Below the pieces are notes generated by a model. It saw nothing but the letters and a program-made list of their open reading frames with translations. It had not been told where the DNA came from and did no database searches. A stretch of 64,000 nucleotides of DNA from Halomonas litopenaei (GTDB taxonomy: Bacteria > Pseudomonadota > Gammaproteobacteria > Pseudomonadales > Halomonadaceae): contig NZ_PXNS01000009.1 in assembly GCF_003045775.1 (NCBI RefSeq), positions 162,684 to 226,683 of the forward strand, given 5' to 3'. Position numbers and translations under genes: made by a program. This document shows, one piece after another, positions 48,756 to 57,914 of this stretch (position 1 is its first letter; each line of letters opens with the position of its first letter).

Positions 48756-49603
48756 GCGTCCGAATCCGCCACGACCTTCTGGGTCTGCACCCCGAGGCCC
48801 TCGATGCCCAGGCGCATGGTCTGACCCGGACGCAGGAACACCGGCGGATTCTGGCCCAGGCCGACACCAGGCGGCGTGCCGGTGGAGATGACGTCGCCTG
48901 GCTGCAGGCTCATGAAGCGGCTCAGGTAGCTGATGAGGTAGGCCACCTGATAGACCATGGTGCGAGTATTGCCGTCCTGGTAGCGCTTGCCGTCGACCTC
49001 GAGCCACAGGTTCAGCGCCTGGGGATCTTCCACTTCATCCGGGGTCACCAGCCAGGGGCCGAGGGGACCGAAGGTGTCGCAACCCTTGCCCTTGTCCCAG
49101 GTACCGCTGCGCTCCAGCTGGAATTCCCGCTCGGATACGTCGTTGATCACGCAGTAGCCCGCCACGTGCTCGAGGGCGTCGGCTTCGTCGATATAGCGAC
49201 CGCCCTTGCCGATGACCACGCCGAGTTCGACCTCCCAGTCGGTCTTGGAGGAATCGCGGGGAATGATGACGTCGTCGTCGGGGCCGCAGATGGCGCTGGT
49301 CCACTTGTTGAAGATCACCGGCTCCGGCGGCACCTCGGCGCCACTCTCGGCGGCGTGGTCGGCGTAGTTGAGGCCGATGCAGATGAACTTGCCGACCTGG
49401 CCGACGCAGGGGCCGATGCGGGTGTCGGCGGGAACCTCGGGCAGGCTTTCCAGATCGAGGCCGGCGATGCGCGCCAGGCTGTCACGTCCGAGGGCCTCTC
49501 CGGCAACGTCATCGATGACGCCGGACAGGTCACGGACACGTCCGTTGGCGTCGAGAATACCGGGAGCTTCCTGGCCGGGGGCGCCGAATCGCAGCAGTTT
49601 CAT
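48752..49603 (-). CDS. FAH-family hydrolase (2,4-diketo-3-deoxy-L-fuconate hydrolase-like)
   Basis: 283 residues. FAH core: GKFICIGLNYADHAAESGAE, EPVIFNKWTSAICGPDDDVI, EVELGVVIGKGG (Glu metal ligands), YCVINDVSEREFQLERSGTW, KGCDTFGPLGPWLVT and GDVISTGTPPGVGLG. These features match the C-C hydrolases that split 2,4-diketo-3-deoxy sugar acids to pyruvate plus a hydroxyacid in L-fucose/L-rhamnose pathways. Next to an SDR and with L-fuconate dehydratase in the window, the fuconate route is the best fit. Many homologues are annotated ureidoglycolate lyase, a weaker fit here. Confidence 0.85.
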   Translation of the reverse strand: MKLLRFGAPGQEAPGILDANGRVRDLSGVIDDVAGEALGRDSLARIAGLDLESLPEVPADTRIGPCVGQVGKFICIGLNYADHAAESGAEVPPEPVIFNKWTSAICGPDDDVIIPRDSSKTDWEVELGVVIGKGGRYIDEADALEHVAGYCVINDVSEREFQLERSGTWDKGKGCDTFGPLGPWLVTPDEVEDPQALNLWLEVDGKRYQDGNTRTMVYQVAYLISYLSRFMSLQPGDVISTGTPPGVGLGQNPPVFLRPGQTMRLGIEGLGVQTQKVVADSDA

Positions 49604-49679
49604 GGGGTGTCCTTTGTCGTTGATTGGATGGATAAGGTCGATGGATAGGGTCGATGGATTGATGTCGTTGTGTCGTCTT

Positions 49680-50429
49680 TTACGCTAGCCAGCCACCGTC
49701 GATGATCTGGCTGGTGCCTGTGGTATACGCCGATTCATCCGAGGCCAGATAGACGGCCAGTGCGGCTATTTCCTCGGGCCTGCCCAGGCGTCCCATTGGC
49801 TGGCGGTCGAGGAAGGCCTGGCGCACCTGGGCTTCGTCCTGTCCCTGAGCCTCGGCCTGGGCGCGAATACGCTGCGCCAGGGAGGGCGACTCCACGGTAC
49901 CCGGACAGATGGCGTTGCAGCGGATGCCGTGGGTCACGTAGTCCGCCGCCACCGAGCGCGTCAGACCGATGACGGCGGCCTTGCTGGTGCCGTAGGCAAA
50001 GCGTCCGGCAACACCCTTCAGGCTGCTGGCGACCGACGCCATGTTGATGATGCTGCCACCACCGGCCTCCAGCATACCGGGAAGAAAGGTCGAGATGGTG
50101 TGGTACATGGCGGTGACGTTGATCGCCATGGAGCGATCGAAGTCCTCGATGGAGCACTCCAGCAGGCTGCCGCTATGCACGTAACCGGCACAGTTGAACA
50201 GGATGGTCGGTGTCGGAATCTTCGCCCCCAGCTCGGCGATCGCCGCAGGGTCGGTCACATCCAGGGTGTGGCAGCGGACACCCCGGCGATCTGCCAGATC
50301 CTCAAGCTTGGCCGGATCGAGGTCGGTGGCGTGGACCTCCGCGCCCTCGGCGATAAAGCGCTCGACGGTGGCGCGACCGATGCCCTGGCCGGCGGCGGTG
50401 ATCAAGGCGGTCTTTCCTGACAGACGCAT
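49680..50429 (-). CDS. SDR oxidoreductase (2-keto-3-deoxy-L-fuconate dehydrogenase-like)
   Basis: 249 residues from ATG 50429, which has AGGAGA upstream; ATG 50468 is less likely. Classical SDR: nucleotide motif TAAGQGIGRA, NCAGYV, catalytic Ser in ASVASS, Tyr-Lys in YGTSKAAVIGL. The pattern RFAYGTSKAAVIGLTRSVAA with ICPGTVESPSLAQRI is typical of 2-keto-3-deoxy-L-fuconate (or similar) dehydrogenases. First gene of the leftward operon SDR-FAH-ADH-uxaA-uxaB. Confidence 0.88.
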   Translation of the reverse strand: MRLSGKTALITAAGQGIGRATVERFIAEGAEVHATDLDPAKLEDLADRRGVRCHTLDVTDPAAIAELGAKIPTPTILFNCAGYVHSGSLLECSIEDFDRSMAINVTAMYHTISTFLPGMLEAGGGSIINMASVASSLKGVAGRFAYGTSKAAVIGLTRSVAADYVTHGIRCNAICPGTVESPSLAQRIRAQAEAQGQDEAQVRQAFLDRQPMGRLGRPEEIAALAVYLASDESAYTTGTSQIIDGGWLA

Positions 50430-50553
50430 GATGTCTCCTGTTGGCAGGGGCGACGAGGTTGTTGTCATGGCGGCGAAACATCAGGTGTCGTAGTGACGAA
50501 GGCCTGGTGCTCTCCCTCTAGCTGAAGCCTGCTGGTGCCGCGGGTTTTCGCTA

Positions 50554-50565
50554 GGTGGTATGACA
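50554..50565. promoter_or_regulatory. Candidate GntR operator upstream of the SDR operon
   Basis: GGTGGTATGACA, the same 12-mer as at 39268, located 125 bases before the SDR start and embedded in a CTAG...CTAG context. Suggests that both divergent catabolic operons belong to one regulon. Confidence 0.5.
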
Positions 50566-50738
50566 GGCTGCTAGCATGACGTTATCCGTAGTATGGCGCA
50601 GGTTGGCTGGATTGCAATTGGCGCCAAGGGCCGACTTTGGTCGCAAAGGATCAAGAGAGCCGGGGTAGCGGAATATGGCCGATAGCAAAGAGCGGGGACG
50701 GATAACGCTTGTCCGCGGGAAGAGGGCGCCGAGAACAT

Positions 50739-50765
50739 AAAAAAAGGCGGCCGGGGAGGGCCGCC
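50739..50765 (-). terminator. Rho-independent terminator (leftward)
   Basis: Minus-strand stem GGCGGCC / GGCCGCC with a six-base loop followed by seven T's. It lies 400 bases after the cytochrome P460 gene. The stretch 50430-51163 has no other clear gene; a small frame at 50836 lies just upstream of this terminator. Confidence 0.85.
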
Positions 50766-50835
50766 AGGAGGGCAGGGAACGCAAGAAGGATGGCGGATAT
50801 CGCTGCCGAGAGACATCCTTCTCTCGGGGCAGCCC

Positions 50836-50925
50836 CTATGCCACTTCTGGACTCCGGGGCGAATCCAGTGGCTCGCCGGTAGACGTACCCTGCAAGGCCA
50901 TAGGGTGACGCAGGGTCACCGCCAT
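50836..50925 (-). CDS. Possible 29-residue peptide before a terminator
   Basis: Frame starting MAVTLRHPMALQGTSTGEPL and ending about 70 bases before the 50739 terminator. The region between may instead be an untranslated RNA (a GAGAG...CTCTC hairpin follows at about 50812). The ribosome site is weak. Confidence 0.2.
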   Translation of the reverse strand: MAVTLRHPMALQGTSTGEPLDSPRSPEVA

Positions 50926-51163
50926 CGCTTCATGCTCGGTGGTGCCAGGTGCTTGTCTTGCCGGCCTTCGTGCTACTGGGTATCGGGTGTTTATATGTCT
51001 ATACGGCCGGCTGCGGTTCGCATGTGCACGTACCGCACGTTTCTACATAGCACCTTTCATTGGCACCTTTAGGCACCATATTCCAGATGGTCCCCGTTCC
51101 TGACTCTGACTCCCTGGCCGATGGTTCAGGCCCTGGACTGTCGGAACGGGGCCAGACAGGCGA

Positions 51164-51775
51164 TCAGCCGTCGTTGCCAAGCTGGGACTGGGTGCCGCCA
51201 CCGGCGTCGTCGCCGGCGCCCTTGCCGGCGGTCAGTACCGGGTAGTACTGGGTAAAGACGAAGTCATCGGCAGCCGCCGCCGCGTGGCAGGCGTTGCAGG
51301 CTGCGGTGGGGAAGGCCGCCGCAGTCTCCTTGAGGCTCGAGTGGTCCGGCGTCGAGAAGCTGTAGTAGGCCCAGTTGCCGGGCTCGTCCGGGAAGTGCTC
51401 GCTGCTCTTGATGGTCGCCTCGAGGCCGATGTATTCGCCCATGAAGTAGCCGTTGCCGCTGGCCGCCTGCTTGCTGCCGACGCTGATCAGCTCCTTGATC
51501 ATGATGGCGCCATCGCGGAATTCACCGGTTTCCTTCCAGTGGTCCCAGCTTTCCGGATCGATGTAGACGGCGTGGAACTCGGGGAACGGCGCCTTGCCGT
51601 TGTTCATGTCATTGGGCGTGAGCGGGGTGCCGACGAACACCCATTCGCGGAAGCCGGTGGGGCGCGTGAGCTCCCCGTCGGTGATCTCGAAGTAGGTCTC
51701 GGCGACCGCGTCAAAGGCGATCAGGCTGGCGCCCATGGCGGCGGCGATGGCGGTGAGACGGGAAATCCTGAGCAT
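51164..51775 (-). CDS. Cytochrome P460 family periplasmic haem protein
   Basis: 203 residues with a signal peptide (MLRISRLTAIAAAMGASLIA). P460 features: TGFREWVFVGTPLTPNDMNN, FHAVYIDPESWDHWKETGEF, and a c-type haem site CNACH near residue 162 followed by DFVFTQYYPVL. Family members oxidise hydroxylamine or have unassigned redox functions. The Gly/Asp-rich tail is unusual. It stands alone with a long upstream gap and does not obviously belong to the sugar-acid pathway. Confidence 0.85.
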   Translation of the reverse strand: MLRISRLTAIAAAMGASLIAFDAVAETYFEITDGELTRPTGFREWVFVGTPLTPNDMNNGKAPFPEFHAVYIDPESWDHWKETGEFRDGAIMIKELISVGSKQAASGNGYFMGEYIGLEATIKSSEHFPDEPGNWAYYSFSTPDHSSLKETAAAFPTAACNACHAAAAADDFVFTQYYPVLTAGKGAGDDAGGGTQSQLGNDG

Positions 51776-51990
51776 GGTCTGTCCTCCTTGGTCACCGAGG
51801 CGCACCTGGACGCATCCATCCACGGGTGCTGCGCTGACGGCGACGAGTCACGGCAAGGGCGGCGCAGGCTTCTTGGGTGGCCTTTGGCTTGCTCCCTGTC
51901 CTTTATCCGGGCCTTGAGGCCCTTGTCTGATGATGGTCGATGTTCCTTGGTCCCCTCGCTCGCGCGATTGCAGCGATGACGTTGCCGGTC

Positions 51991-52023
51991 TTGTTCCTGA
52001 CCTTGCGTTGTTCCTGACCTTGC
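51991..52023. repeat. Direct repeat upstream of the P460 gene
   Basis: TTGTTCCTGACCTTGC occurs twice (51991 and 52008) with one base between. In the 500-base gap between the P460 start and the next gene I see no coding sequence; the repeats could be regulator sites. Confidence 0.6.
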
Positions 52024-52211
52024 ATTCGCGATGTAACGCGCCTTGCGCAAGAACAACCGTCATATGTCGATTCACTGACTGACCTCGGCGGGAGGGGTCT
52101 TGAAGGTATATGTCAGGCCCATGTCACTCGCCATGTCCGGCGCGGGAACTCGCATACCGCATGCGCGAATGCTTGAGTAGCAGCGCGTAATGGCACAGTT
52201 GGCGGCCTGAA

Positions 52212-52239
52212 ACAAAAAAGCCTCGCCGAGGGCGAGGCA
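52212..52239 (-). terminator. Rho-independent terminator of the fucD-TRAP operon
   Basis: Minus-strand stem GCCTCGCC / GGCGAGGC, loop CTC, then six T's, 38 bases after the FAH dehydratase stop. Confidence 0.92.
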
Positions 52240-52276
52240 GAAGGGAGATGTCGGTTCGTGCGGGTCTTGCGTGGTG

Positions 52277-53437
52277 TCAGCCGCGCTGGTGGGCGAGCCA
52301 GGCGCGGATACCGTAGGTCCAGGGGGGCAGCTGGTCGGAGCGTTCGACGCGATTGACCAGAGCGCCCAGGCTAGGCGTCGAGATGGTGACCACATCACCC
52401 AGGTGATGGGTAAAGCCCTGGCCGGGCCCGTCGCGGTCCTGAATCGGCGAGAACATGGTGCCGAGGAACAGCATGAAGCCATCGGGGTACTGGTGATGCG
52501 CGCCGATGGTCTGGCCCACCAGGTCCAGCGGGTCGCGACTGATCTCGCGCATGTCGCTCTGGTCCTCGAGCAGGAAGTCGTCGTCGTTGCCTTCGATGCG
52601 CAGGCTGACCATGGCCGAGCGCACGTCGTCGATCGAGAAGTGGTCATCGAACAGGCGAATGAAGGGCCCGATGGCACAGGAGGCGTTGTTGTCCTTGGCC
52701 TTGCCAAGCAGCAGGGCACTGCGTCCTTCGACATCGCGCAGATTGACGTCATTGCCCAGCGTCGCGCCGCGGGCGTTGCCTTGTGCATCCACCGCCAGCA
52801 CGATCTCGGGCTCGGGGTTGTTCCAGCGCGATGACGGGTGCAGCCCCACCGCCGCGCCCTGGCCCACCGCGGACAGCGGCTGCGACTTGGTGAAGACCTC
52901 GGCGTCGGGGCCGATGCCGACCTCCATGTACTGGGACCAGGCGCCACGGGACTGAAGCTCGGCCTTGAGCGCCATGGCCTCGTCGGAGCCGGGACGGATC
53001 TTCGACAGGTCACCGCCGATCACGCGCTTGAGTTCCTCGCGCAGCTCGCCGGCGCGGGCGGCGTCGCCACCGGCCTGCTCCTCGATGACGCGTTCCAGCA
53101 GGCTGACCGCGAAGGTCACTCCACAGGCCTTGATCGCCTGGACGTCGCAGGGCGCGAGCAGGTGCGGGGCGCGCTGGGGTGTCTGGCAGGAATTTTCCAG
53201 CAGGCTGTCCAGGCTACCCAGGGACTCGCCCTCGGCGTTGGCGATCAGCTCGGCGGCGTCGTCGCGTTCGAGCAGGTCGGCCATGACATTGATGGTGGCC
53301 GACAGGTCGATAAGCTGGCCATCGCGAACGGTTACCAGGACGGGGCCTTGCTGGTCGTCGCGCCACACTCGGCCGACCAGCAGGGCACGGTCGGCGTCGT
53401 CGGGCAGGATGTCGCGGGCGGTAAGGCGGGGACTCAT
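52277..53437 (-). CDS. FAH-family 2-keto-3-deoxy-pentonate dehydratase-like (XylX type)
   Basis: 386 residues. FAH fold with metal acids in the NPEPEIVLAVDAQG segment, plus TKSQPLSAVGQGAAVGLHPS, ALLLGKAKDNNASCAIGPFI and GDVVTISTPSLGALVNRV. The 385-residue size and central helical insert match the XylX group (2-keto-3-deoxy-D-xylonate dehydratase) and relatives, which form 2-oxoglutarate semialdehyde. The aldehyde dehydrogenase at 61022 would take the product. Last gene before the terminator. Substrate (xylonate, arabinonate or a deoxyhexonate) is uncertain. Confidence 0.8.
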   Translation of the reverse strand: MSPRLTARDILPDDADRALLVGRVWRDDQQGPVLVTVRDGQLIDLSATINVMADLLERDDAAELIANAEGESLGSLDSLLENSCQTPQRAPHLLAPCDVQAIKACGVTFAVSLLERVIEEQAGGDAARAGELREELKRVIGGDLSKIRPGSDEAMALKAELQSRGAWSQYMEVGIGPDAEVFTKSQPLSAVGQGAAVGLHPSSRWNNPEPEIVLAVDAQGNARGATLGNDVNLRDVEGRSALLLGKAKDNNASCAIGPFIRLFDDHFSIDDVRSAMVSLRIEGNDDDFLLEDQSDMREISRDPLDLVGQTIGAHHQYPDGFMLFLGTMFSPIQDRDGPGQGFTHHLGDVVTISTPSLGALVNRVERSDQLPPWTYGIRAWLAHQRG

Positions 53438-53476
53438 GTTAGGGCCTCTGTCTGTTGAAAAGGGGAAGTCGATGGC

Positions 53477-54898
53477 TCAGCGCTGCATTCTCGGCAGGAT
53501 ACGCCCGGGGCTCATCAGGCCGCGGGGGTCCAGCAGGCGCTTCAGGCCACGCATGATGTCGTGCTCCGGCGCCGACAGGCTTTCGAGGAAGTAGGGCTGC
53601 TTGACGCGACCGATGCCGTGCTCGGCGCTGATGCTGCCGTCGAACTCGGCGACAATGGCAAACAGCTGCTCTTCCAGCTCATGCAGTAGACTGCGCTTGT
53701 CGTCGTCGTCCAGATGCGCCGGCGGCAGGATATTGAAGTGCAGGTTGCCATCGCCGACGTGGCCGTAGGCGATGACCTGAGAGTCCGGCGAGGCCTCGGT
53801 GATCGCCGCCTCCGCCTGGTCATGGAAGGCGGTAAGCTGGGAGATCGGCAGCGAGACGTCGGTACGCAGGTGCTCGCCGCGGCGCTGCTGGCCTTCCAGC
53901 ATGGCCTCGCGCAGCTGCCATAGCTGGGCCGCCTGGGTATCGCTTGTGGCCAGCACACCATCCTCCAGCAGGCCGTCCTCGAGTCCTCGCTCGAATAGCG
54001 CCTCGATCATGCTGTCGAGATCGGCAGGCCCGCTGGCGGCGACTTCCATCAGCACGTACACCGGGTGGGGTGCATCCAGCGGGTCCGGCAGTGAGGGATC
54101 GGCCTCCAGGGCAAGCTCCATGCAGGCCCGCGGAATCAGCTCGAAGGCGGTCAGCAGGTCGCAGCAGCTGCGTCTTGCCTGGGCGTAGAGTTTCAGCACC
54201 GAGGCCACGTCGGGGCAGCCGATCAGCGCCGTGCGTGTTACCTGGGGACGAGGGTAGAGCTTGAGTACCGCGCCGGTGACGATGCCCAGGGTACCCTCGG
54301 CACCGATGAACAGCTGCTTCAGGTCGTAGCCGGTGTTGTTCTTGTGCAGTGCCTTCATGTCGTCGAGCAGACGGCCGTCCGGCAGTGCTACCTCGATACC
54401 CAGTACCAGCTGGCGCATCATGCCGTAGCGCAGCACGTTAAGGCCGCCGGCGTTGGTGGCGATATTGCCGCCGATCTGGCAGCTGCCCTGGGCGCCGAGG
54501 GCCAGCGGAAAGGTGCAATCCTCGGCCTCGGCGGCGTCCTTGATGGTCTGCAGTACGCAGCCGGCGTCGACGCTCACGGTGAAGTTGATCGGATCGATGG
54601 AGCGAATTTTATTAAGCCGCTCCAGGCTGATGACCAGCTCCGGTGTCTGGCTGTCCGGCAGGGCACCTTCGACCAGACCGCTGCCGCCGCCCTGGGGGAC
54701 CACCGGAATATCGTGGCGATGGCAGTAGCCGAGTACCTGCGCCACCTGCTCAGAGGTCGCCGGGCGAGCCACCGCCAACGGCAAACCGCCGCGGGCGCCG
54801 GCCCAGTCGACCCGATAGCGCTCGAGGTCGTCTGTCAGCACGCCGGTGCTGCCCAGGGTCTCTCGCAGAAAGGTCAGCAGGTCGTCGTTGGCGCTCAT
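53477..54898 (-). CDS. FAD-linked 2-hydroxyacid dehydrogenase (GlcD/D-lactate type)
   Basis: 473 residues from MSANDDLLTFLRETLGSTGV. FAD_binding_4 domain: VVPQGGGSGLVEGALPD, LGAQGSCQIGGNIATNAGG, LKQLFIGAEGTLGIVT. C-terminal FAD-oxidase domain: YGHVGDGNLHFNILPP, DGSISAEHGIGRVKQPYFLE, MRGLKRLLDPRGLMSPGRIL. It oxidises a 2-hydroxyacid (lactate, glycolate or 2-hydroxyglutarate) into the quinone or cytochrome pool. In this operon it could handle lactate from the L-fuconate pathway, although the family usually prefers D-isomers. Confidence 0.9.
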   Translation of the reverse strand: MSANDDLLTFLRETLGSTGVLTDDLERYRVDWAGARGGLPLAVARPATSEQVAQVLGYCHRHDIPVVPQGGGSGLVEGALPDSQTPELVISLERLNKIRSIDPINFTVSVDAGCVLQTIKDAAEAEDCTFPLALGAQGSCQIGGNIATNAGGLNVLRYGMMRQLVLGIEVALPDGRLLDDMKALHKNNTGYDLKQLFIGAEGTLGIVTGAVLKLYPRPQVTRTALIGCPDVASVLKLYAQARRSCCDLLTAFELIPRACMELALEADPSLPDPLDAPHPVYVLMEVAASGPADLDSMIEALFERGLEDGLLEDGVLATSDTQAAQLWQLREAMLEGQQRRGEHLRTDVSLPISQLTAFHDQAEAAITEASPDSQVIAYGHVGDGNLHFNILPPAHLDDDDKRSLLHELEEQLFAIVAEFDGSISAEHGIGRVKQPYFLESLSAPEHDIMRGLKRLLDPRGLMSPGRILPRMQR

Positions 54899-54956
54899 CG
54901 GGGGCTTCTCCGCTCGGCGGGCGGCCAGGGGCCGCCCAGGTTGTTCAAGTTCGGGG

Positions 54957-56213
54957 TTATCGGAACCACAGCACCACTCCCGGGAACAGCAGGAACACGA
55001 CCAGCAGTGCCACCAGGGTGAAGTAGAAGGGCAGCAGGCTCTTGACCAGGCTTTCCATGCCGACCTTGCCGACGCCACAGCCGACATAGAGCACGGTGCC
55101 CACCGGCGGGGTGATCAGGCCGATACCCAGGATGAAGGACATCAGCACGCCGAAGTACACCGGGTCGATGCCAAGCTTCACTACCACCGGCGTCATCAGC
55201 GGTGCCAGGATCACCATGGCCGGTGTCAGGTCCATGAAGAAGCCCACCACCAGCAGGAAGGCCGACAGGATCAGCAGCAGCAGAAGCTTGTTCTCGGTGA
55301 TGGCCGACAGGCTCACTACCAGTTGCTGGGGAATCATGTTGGCGGTCAGAAGCCAGGCCAGCACGCTGGCGAAGGCCAGCAGCAGCATGACCACACCTGT
55401 CAGTCGACCGGTGCTCACGCACAGCTCGAAGAAGCGCTTGAGCGACAGGCTGCGATAGACGAAGAAGGACACCGCGAAGGCATAGACCAGCGCGATGGCG
55501 GCGCTCTCGGTGGGGGTGAAGACCCCGGTGAGGATGCCACCGACGATGATCACCGGCAGCAACAGCGCCAGGATGGCGTCCTTGAGGGCACTGGCGAGCT
55601 CCGGGAAGGAGAAGGTCTGGCCCTTGCCGTTCTTGCGTGACTGCACGTAGGTGGTGGCCGCCAGTCCCAGGGTGATCAGGATGCCGGGCACGATGCCGGC
55701 CAGGAACAGCTGGGAGATCGAGGTGTTGGTGACCACGCCGAACAGGATCATCGGGATCGACGGCGGGATGATGATGCCGACCACCGAGGCCGCGACCACG
55801 ATGGCGGTGGCCATGGGCGCGCTGTAGCGATGCTGCTTCATCGGCTCGATCATCATGCTGCCGACCGCCGAGGCGTCGGCCACGGCGGAGCCGCTGATGC
55901 CGCCGAAGAACATCGAGGTCATCACCGCCACCTGACCCAGACCGCCGGCGACGAAGCCGACCATGGCGCTGGCCAGTCGGACCAGACGGGTGGCGATGCC
56001 GCCTTCGCTCATCACCTCGCCGACCAGGATGAACAGCGGGATGGCCAGCAGCGGAAAGGAGTCCAGGCCGTTGACTGCCTGGGCGACGATGGGCGATAGC
56101 GAATAGTCGGAATAGAAGAAGATGAACAGACTGATGGCGCCGAGGCCAAACGAGATCGGCATGCCAATGACGATGCAGATGGCAAGCCCGATAAGGATGC
56201 TCCACAGGATCAT
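54957..56213 (-). CDS. dctM: TRAP transporter large permease DctM (second system)
   Basis: 418 residues, about twelve membrane helices. FPLLAIPLFILVGEVMSEGG, FFGGISGSAVADASAVGSMM, VVAASVVGIIIPPSIPMILF and LITPPVGTVLYVGCGVG are DctM signatures. It overlaps dctQ by four bases and forms the permease of the TRAP system in the fucD operon. Confidence 0.95.
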   Translation of the reverse strand: MILWSILIGLAICIVIGMPISFGLGAISLFIFFYSDYSLSPIVAQAVNGLDSFPLLAIPLFILVGEVMSEGGIATRLVRLASAMVGFVAGGLGQVAVMTSMFFGGISGSAVADASAVGSMMIEPMKQHRYSAPMATAIVVAASVVGIIIPPSIPMILFGVVTNTSISQLFLAGIVPGILITLGLAATTYVQSRKNGKGQTFSFPELASALKDAILALLLPVIIVGGILTGVFTPTESAAIALVYAFAVSFFVYRSLSLKRFFELCVSTGRLTGVVMLLLAFASVLAWLLTANMIPQQLVVSLSAITENKLLLLLILSAFLLVVGFFMDLTPAMVILAPLMTPVVVKLGIDPVYFGVLMSFILGIGLITPPVGTVLYVGCGVGKVGMESLVKSLLPFYFTLVALLVVFLLFPGVVLWFR

Positions 56214-56701
56214 GGTTCGGACCTCCTGAGCAGGGCCACCAGGGCCAGGGTGTTGGCGATCAGGGTCAGCCCTGCCATCACCGGCATGGCGCTATAGAGC
56301 CAGGTCTTGGGGATGCCGAGCATGGGGGTGGCGCTGGTATAGCCGGAGATCAGCTCCTTGAAGCCGAGCAGGATGCAGATGCAGACGAGGTAGATCACCG
56401 CCACGGCGGTCAGTCCCAGCACGCGGCGCAGCCCGGCCGGGGCCAGGTCCTTGAAGTAGGTCACCGCCACGTGTTCCTTCTCGAGGCTGCCGAGCCCGGC
56501 GCCAAGCAGTACCAGCCAGATGAACAGCACCCGGGACAGCTCCTCGGCCCAGGCGTAGGAGGTATTGAGCACGAAGCGACCGAAGACATTGGCGGTCACG
56601 CAGAACACCACGCCGAGCACCAGCAATCCGACGGCGATGCGCAGCGTGGTAATCAACCACCCCAGGAGTCCCGGGGTGGAAGTGGAGGATAGGGTGGTCA
56701 T
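56210..56701 (-). CDS. dctQ: TRAP transporter small permease DctQ (second system)
   Basis: 163 residues with four helices; YAWAEELSRVLFIWLVLLGA is the family motif. 59 bases after dctP and overlapping dctM. Confidence 0.93.
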   Translation of the reverse strand: MTTLSSTSTPGLLGWLITTLRIAVGLLVLGVVFCVTANVFGRFVLNTSYAWAEELSRVLFIWLVLLGAGLGSLEKEHVAVTYFKDLAPAGLRRVLGLTAVAVIYLVCICILLGFKELISGYTSATPMLGIPKTWLYSAMPVMAGLTLIANTLALVALLRRSEP

Positions 56702-56760
56702 GGGTCACCTCCGTGGTGACGACGACCCCGCCGCGAACAGCGGCGGGGTCGGGCTAGGGC

Positions 56761-57849
56761 TTACTGGGAAACAGCGCGGATATCGTCGATCAGCTCTCCG
56801 CCGATCTTCTCGCGCCACTCGTCATAGACCGGCGACAGGGTCTCTTGGAAGGTGGCCACCTGTTCCGGGGTCAGCTCGGTGATGTTCATGCCCTCGTCCA
56901 TCAGCTCCTGCTTGATCTGGTCGTTGAGGGTGCGGCTGACTTCACGCTGGTAGTCGCCCATCTGCTTGGCGGCGTCGGACAGCAGATCCTGATAGCCCTC
57001 GGGCAGACGGCTCCAGAAGCGCTCGGAGACCAGGGTGATAAAGGGCGTGTAGACGTGGTTGGACTCGGTGGCGTAGTCCTGCACTTCGTTGAACTTGGAC
57101 GACTGAATGGTGATCCAGGGGTTCTCCTGGCCGTCGACCACGCCCTGCTCGAGGGCGGTGAACAGCTCGGCGAAGGACATCGGCGTCGGGTTGGCGCCCA
57201 GGGTCTTCCAGATATCCAGGTGGATCGGGTTCTGCATGGTCCTGACCTTGAGGCCATCCAGATCCTCGGGCGAGGCCACCGCGTTCTGGCTGTTGGTCAG
57301 CTGGCGATAGCCGTTCTCGGCCCAGCCGAGGGCCTTGAGGCCATTGGTGCTGGCGGTTTCCAGCATGCGATCACCGATCTCGCCGTCGAGCACCTCGTCG
57401 GCCACTTCCGGAGTGGGGAACAGGAACGGCAGGTCGAAGACCGCGAACTCCGGGAACATGTTGACCAGCGGCGACGTGGACGGCGAGGTCATCTCCAGGG
57501 TGCCGGACTGCAGCGCGCTGACCGCCTGGAGGTCATCGCCTAGCTGTGCGCTGTGGAACAGCTCGACCTGGATATGACCGTCACTGCGCGCCTCGACGAT
57601 GTCCTCGAAGTACTCGAGGCCACGGTACTGGGCGCCGGACTGGGTGGTGCCGATGCTGAACTTGAGGGTGTAGTCGTTGCCGTCACCCTCGGCCACGGGT
57701 CCGTCGACCTCGGGGATCGGCGGCATCTCGCTGGCGGCCTGGGCGGTGGCAACACCACCCAGCGTCAGGCTGCCGATGGTCAGGGCGGCGATGGCCGCGC
57801 CCAGGCGGCGACGGGTGAAGGGGGCGACGGACGTTGTGATTGTTGTCAT
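56761..57849 (-). CDS. dctP: TRAP transporter solute-binding protein DctP (second system)
   Basis: 362 residues from ATG 57849 with a twin-Arg-like signal (FTRRRLGAAIAALTIGSLTL). DctP features: TLKFSIGTTQSGAQYRGLEY, LEMTSPSTSPLVNMFPEFAV, VRTMQNPIHLDIWKTLGANP with the conserved Arg, and FAELFTALEQGVVDGQENPW. Directly behind L-fuconate dehydratase, so its ligand is probably L-fuconate or a related aldonate (inference). Confidence 0.94.
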   Translation of the reverse strand: MTTITTSVAPFTRRRLGAAIAALTIGSLTLGGVATAQAASEMPPIPEVDGPVAEGDGNDYTLKFSIGTTQSGAQYRGLEYFEDIVEARSDGHIQVELFHSAQLGDDLQAVSALQSGTLEMTSPSTSPLVNMFPEFAVFDLPFLFPTPEVADEVLDGEIGDRMLETASTNGLKALGWAENGYRQLTNSQNAVASPEDLDGLKVRTMQNPIHLDIWKTLGANPTPMSFAELFTALEQGVVDGQENPWITIQSSKFNEVQDYATESNHVYTPFITLVSERFWSRLPEGYQDLLSDAAKQMGDYQREVSRTLNDQIKQELMDEGMNITELTPEQVATFQETLSPVYDEWREKIGGELIDDIRAVSQ

Positions 57850-57914
57850 GCTTCTCTCCAATTTGCGTGGCGTGCTGGCCATTGCGTAGCGCTCTGGCCC
57901 TTGCTTGGCGTGCT

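Noticed and set aside
48752..49603. Ureidoglycolate lyase (allantoin pathway)
   Set aside because: No allantoin or ureide genes are nearby; the SDR and ADH neighbours and L-fuconate dehydratase favour a diketo sugar-acid hydrolase.
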